This document shows, in pieces, positions 5,682 through 7,892 of a stretch of DNA of 7,892 nucleotides. Numbering within the stretch: position 1 is the stretch's first letter; every line of letters begins with the position of its first letter. The stretch lies in assembly GCA_937875245.1 (NCBI GenBank), contig CALNCH010000217.1, positions 1 through 7,892 on the forward strand. The letters run 5' to 3'. The notes under the pieces were generated by a model. The model did no database searches. It saw nothing but the letters and a program-made list of their open reading frames with translations, and was not told the DNA's origin. This DNA comes from an uncultured Spirochaetaceae bacterium. Its GTDB lineage: Bacteria; Spirochaetota; Spirochaetia; Treponematales; Treponemataceae. The translations under genes were made by a program, and so were the position numbers.

Positions 5682-6845
5682 GTGGCAAAAATAATGAATG
5701 ATTTTGATCAAAAAACAGACATGGACGAAAAGTTAAAAGCCTTAGAGGCTGCCCGTTTACAAATTGAAAAACAATTTGGAACAGGTTCATTGATGAAATT
5801 GGGAACAACTGCAAATGCAGAAGGTATTGACGTAATTCCCTCTGGTTCAATTTTATTGGACGAAGCATTAGGGATAGGTGGATATCCTCGAGGACGAATT
5901 ATTGAAGTATATGGCCCCGAATCTTCTGGAAAAACAACTTTGGCATTACATGCTATTGCAGAAGCTCAAAAGATGGGAGGTATTGCTGCCTTCGTAGACG
6001 CAGAACACGCCCTTGATCCTATTTATGCAAAGGGATTAGGGGTAAATATTGATGAATTATGGGTTTCTCAGCCTGATACCGGAGAGCAAGCTTTGGAAAT
6101 TACCGAAAGCTTGGTACGTTCTGGAGCGGTTGATGTTATAGTAGTAGACTCTGTTGCAGCTCTTACTCCACAAGCTGAAATTGAAGGTGATATGGGAGAT
6201 TCTCATATGGGACTTCAAGCTCGATTAATGAGTCAGGCTTTAAGAAAACTAACTGCAATTATTGGAAAATCAAATTGTCTTATTATATTCATAAACCAAA
6301 TTCGTATGAAAATTGGGGTTATGTTTGGAAATCCAGAAACTACAACAGGTGGTAATGCCCTTAAATTTTATTCTTCTGTTAGACTTGAAGTTCGACGTAT
6401 TGAATCAATTGATGCTAAAGGTGAAGAAGATGTAGTAGGTAACCGAGTAAGAGTAAAGGTAGTAAAAAACAAGGTTGCTCCTCCTTTTAGAAAAGTTGAG
6501 TTAGATATTATGTTTGGAAAAGGTGTTTCTTCTGTTGCCAGTTTGTTAGATGCAGCAGTTAAACATGGGTTTATCGACAAACGTGGTGCCTGGTTTGCAA
6601 CCGAAACAGAAAAAATTGGACAGGGACGAGAAAGTGCTATTGCCTTTTTAGAACAAAACCCAGACTTTGCCTTAGAAGTTGAGGGTAAAATTCGAGAAAA
6701 ACTATTTCCAGGGCAAGTATTAAAAGCAAAGAATGCTGCTGAAAAAGAAGCTGCTAAAGCAAAAGCTGTTGCAAAAGCGGCGGCAAAAGCAGAATCAGCT
6801 AGTGCAAAGGCTGCTGCCAATGCAGGACCAGAAGAGTTATTCTAG
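5682..6845 (+). CDS. recA: RecA recombinase
   Basis: RecA forms filaments on single-stranded DNA, drives strand exchange in recombinational repair and, where LexA exists, triggers its self-cleavage. Counting from GTG 5682 (387 residues), the core is complete: ALEAARLQIEKQFGTGSLMKLG near the N-terminus, Walker A GPESSGKTT (78-86), catalytic E108 in VDAEHALD, Walker B VIVVDSVAAL (152-161), loop L1 around EGDMGDSHMGLQ, and loop L2 from NQIRMKIGVMFGNPETTTGG (205-224). The start was chosen because GGAGG lies five bases upstream; ATG 5694 is the alternative, and TTG 5640 would add 14 residues that do not look like RecA. The C-terminal 35 or so residues are Ala/Lys-rich (EKEAAKAKAVAKAAAKAES) before a final PEELF, unlike the acidic tail of E. 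coli RecA. Its stop overlaps the folK GTG by one base (TAGTG). Confidence 0.97.
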   Translation: MAKIMNDFDQKTDMDEKLKALEAARLQIEKQFGTGSLMKLGTTANAEGIDVIPSGSILLDEALGIGGYPRGRIIEVYGPESSGKTTLALHAIAEAQKMGGIAAFVDAEHALDPIYAKGLGVNIDELWVSQPDTGEQALEITESLVRSGAVDVIVVDSVAALTPQAEIEGDMGDSHMGLQARLMSQALRKLTAIIGKSNCLIIFINQIRMKIGVMFGNPETTTGGNALKFYSSVRLEVRRIESIDAKGEEDVVGNRVRVKVVKNKVAPPFRKVELDIMFGKGVSSVASLLDAAVKHGFIDKRGAWFATETEKIGQGRESAIAFLEQNPDFALEVEGKIREKLFPGQVLKAKNAAEKEAAKAKAVAKAAAKAESASAKAAANAGPEELF

Positions 6846-7429
6846 TGACCTACTGCGTTTATCTTGGGCTCGGTTCAAACCGAGCCCTTGAATCAACTGA
6901 AAATGAGGGCAAATTAAGTTTGTCCTGTATTGAAGTTTTAGAAGCCGCTTGTAAATCTTTATCTCGTGTTTTATCTCACATTACCTGTTCTTCAGTCTAC
7001 GAAACAAAGGCTATGTATGTAGAAAATCAAAATAATTTTTACAATATGGTTGTAAGTGGTTATTTTACCGGTAGTGCTGAAGAATTGTTACTTGAAACCC
7101 AAAAAATTGAAACTTTTTATGGGAGAAACAGGAATTTAGAGTATCGAAATGGCCCTAGAACTTTAGATATCGATATTGAATATTTTGGACAAGAACAAAT
7201 CAATACTCCTTCTTTGACAATTCCTCATAAAGGAATTCCAGAAAGAGCCTTTGTACTTATTCCTTTACTTGAATTACTTGAGTTGGATAAAAAAAATGCC
7301 GAAGTATTACACAAAGAGTTATTGGTACAGTCCCTTGAATCTTTAGGAGATCAAGGTGTTAAGAAATACCAAAATCCTTTTGTGGTAAATACTGGAGGTT
7401 CCCATGTCAGAGATAGAAAAAGAAACTAG
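6845..7429 (+). CDS. folK: 6-hydroxymethyl-7,8-dihydropterin pyrophosphokinase (HPPK)
   Basis: Transfers pyrophosphate from ATP to 6-hydroxymethyl-7,8-dihydropterin, the step before dihydropteroate synthase in folate synthesis. The 194-residue product shows the family motifs in order: VYLGLGSN (5-12), SSVYET (49-54), FYNMVV (65-70), QKIETFYGR (86-94), and the signature RNGPRTLDIDIEYFG (101-115) with Mg-binding D108 and D110 and R105. IPHKGIPERAFVLIPLLEL follows at 126-144. The GTG start shares its G with the recA TAG; a weak AAGAG lies eight bases upstream, and the protein begins at the usual distance before LGSN. A perfect GC-rich inverted repeat covers codons 8-15. No other folate gene is in the window, so the pathway context cannot be judged. 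The C-terminus (KKYQNPFVVNTGGSHVRDRKRN) is a polar tail partly encoded in the overlap with scpA. Confidence 0.93.
   Translation: MTYCVYLGLGSNRALESTENEGKLSLSCIEVLEAACKSLSRVLSHITCSSVYETKAMYVENQNNFYNMVVSGYFTGSAEELLLETQKIETFYGRNRNLEYRNGPRTLDIDIEYFGQEQINTPSLTIPHKGIPERAFVLIPLLELLELDKKNAEVLHKELLVQSLESLGDQGVKKYQNPFVVNTGGSHVRDRKRN
6866..6887 (+). repeat. Perfect GC-rich inverted repeat at the recA-folK junction
   Basis: Arms GGGCTCGGTT (6866-6875) and AACCGAGCCC (6878-6887), separated by CA, are perfect complements. They start 21 bases after the recA stop, inside folK codons 8-15. In RNA the likely form is an 8-9 bp stem with a 4-6 base loop. No T run follows (TTGAATCAAC), so it is not a standard intrinsic terminator. 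It could slow ribosomes or polymerase, protect the 3' end of recA mRNA, or tune folK translation (all inference). Confidence 0.75.
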
Positions 7430-7892
7430 TAATACTTTTAAATTAGGAGAGTTTGAAGGTCCTTTGGATTTGCTTCTTTTCTTAATTAAAAAGAACGAAA
7501 TAAATATTTATGATATTCCTGTTGCTAAAATTACAGAACAATTTATGGAATATTTAGATTATGCAGTAACAACAGATTTAGGACAGCTTACCGATTTTTA
7601 TGCCATGGCAACTGATTTGTTATATATCAAATCTCGGATGTTATTACCAATTGAAACTACCTTTGATGATGAAGACTTAGAAGATCCTCGAAAAGGATTA
7701 GTAGACAAGTTAATTGAATATCAAAAATATAAACAACTTTCTGTGCTTATGGAACAGAAGGAAGAAGAAATTGAATGGAGTTTTGAAAGAAAAAAAATTC
7801 AAAGAGTACTTCCTTTTGAAGAAGAAGAGCTTTGGGAGAAAATTGATACATGGAGTTTAATGAAAACCTTTTCCAATTTAGTTTCATCTTAT
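7404..7892 (+). CDS. scpA: Segregation and condensation protein A (partial)
   Basis: ScpA is the kleisin subunit that, with ScpB, bridges the SMC dimer in chromosome condensation and segregation in the cytoplasm. The first 163 codons are present and open to the window end. The N-terminal SMC-binding region is clear: FKLGEFEGPLDLLLFLIKKN (12-31), INIYDIPVAKITEQFMEYL (33-51) and FYAMATDLLYIKSRMLLP (65-82). An acidic stretch and helices follow (LVDKLIEYQKYKQLSVLMEQKEEE cut at the family's usual place before the linker). ATG 7404 is preceded by GGAGG at 7394-7398 with a five-base spacing. It begins inside folK, with 26 bases of overlap, which points to coupled translation. scpB would be expected downstream, outside the window. 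The C-terminal winged-helix domain is not visible. Confidence 0.95.
   Translation, partial: MSEIEKETSNTFKLGEFEGPLDLLLFLIKKNEINIYDIPVAKITEQFMEYLDYAVTTDLGQLTDFYAMATDLLYIKSRMLLPIETTFDDEDLEDPRKGLVDKLIEYQKYKQLSVLMEQKEEEIEWSFERKKIQRVLPFEEEELWEKIDTWSLMKTFSNLVSSY

Noticed and set aside
5659..5868. - strand 69-codon frame at the recA 5' end
   Set aside because: Antisense to conserved recA sequence, with no supporting signals.
6368..6820. - strand 150-codon Ala/Phe-rich frame
   Set aside because: It arises because the Ala/Lys codons of the recA tail have few stops on the opposite strand. The product is low in complexity and lies fully within recA.

Overview
This AT-rich window carries seven genes on the + strand and a divergent pair on the - strand. 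Gene content and product sequences point to a spirochaete of the Treponema type. The strongest clues are the predicted N-terminus of the long, TPR-extended GreA found in treponemes, and the close order recA-folK-scpA. This assignment rests on recalled family resemblance, not on a database search.

Left part, - strand: a 304-residue cytoplasmic TPR protein (573-1487) is followed after 29 bases by greA, of which only the N-terminal 181 codons are present (1-543). The 162-base divergent intergenic region (1488-1649) holds two good sigma-70-like promoters pointing left and a weaker candidate pointing right. Neither gene flanking it has a convincing Shine-Dalgarno sequence.

Middle part, + strand: rpe (pentose phosphate pathway) is followed almost without gaps by three genes of unknown function. 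These are an exported TPR/coiled-coil protein (2282), an exported beta-rich protein with a Pro/Glu/Thr linker and a C-terminal helix (3256), and a membrane protein with cytoplasmic TPRs, one transmembrane helix and an extracytoplasmic, possibly OB-like domain (4501). Spacings of 2 bases, a 1-base overlap and 9 bases suggest one transcript. The three may form an envelope-associated assembly, but no known system is recognised.

Right part, + strand: after an 86-base gap come recA, folK (1-base overlap) and the start of scpA (26-base overlap, running off the window). recA probably starts at an internal GTG preceded by GGAGG, not at the upstream TTG. Its C-terminus is Ala/Lys-rich instead of acidic. 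A perfect, unusually GC-rich 10-bp inverted repeat lies in the first codons of folK, just after the recA stop.

No tRNA, rRNA, CRISPR array, insertion sequence, broken gene or clear intrinsic terminator was seen. No stretch of more than 300 bases lacks a gene. Most of the window is housekeeping DNA. The least explained parts are the three-gene envelope module, the possible leaderless divergent start sites and the hairpin at the recA-folK junction.
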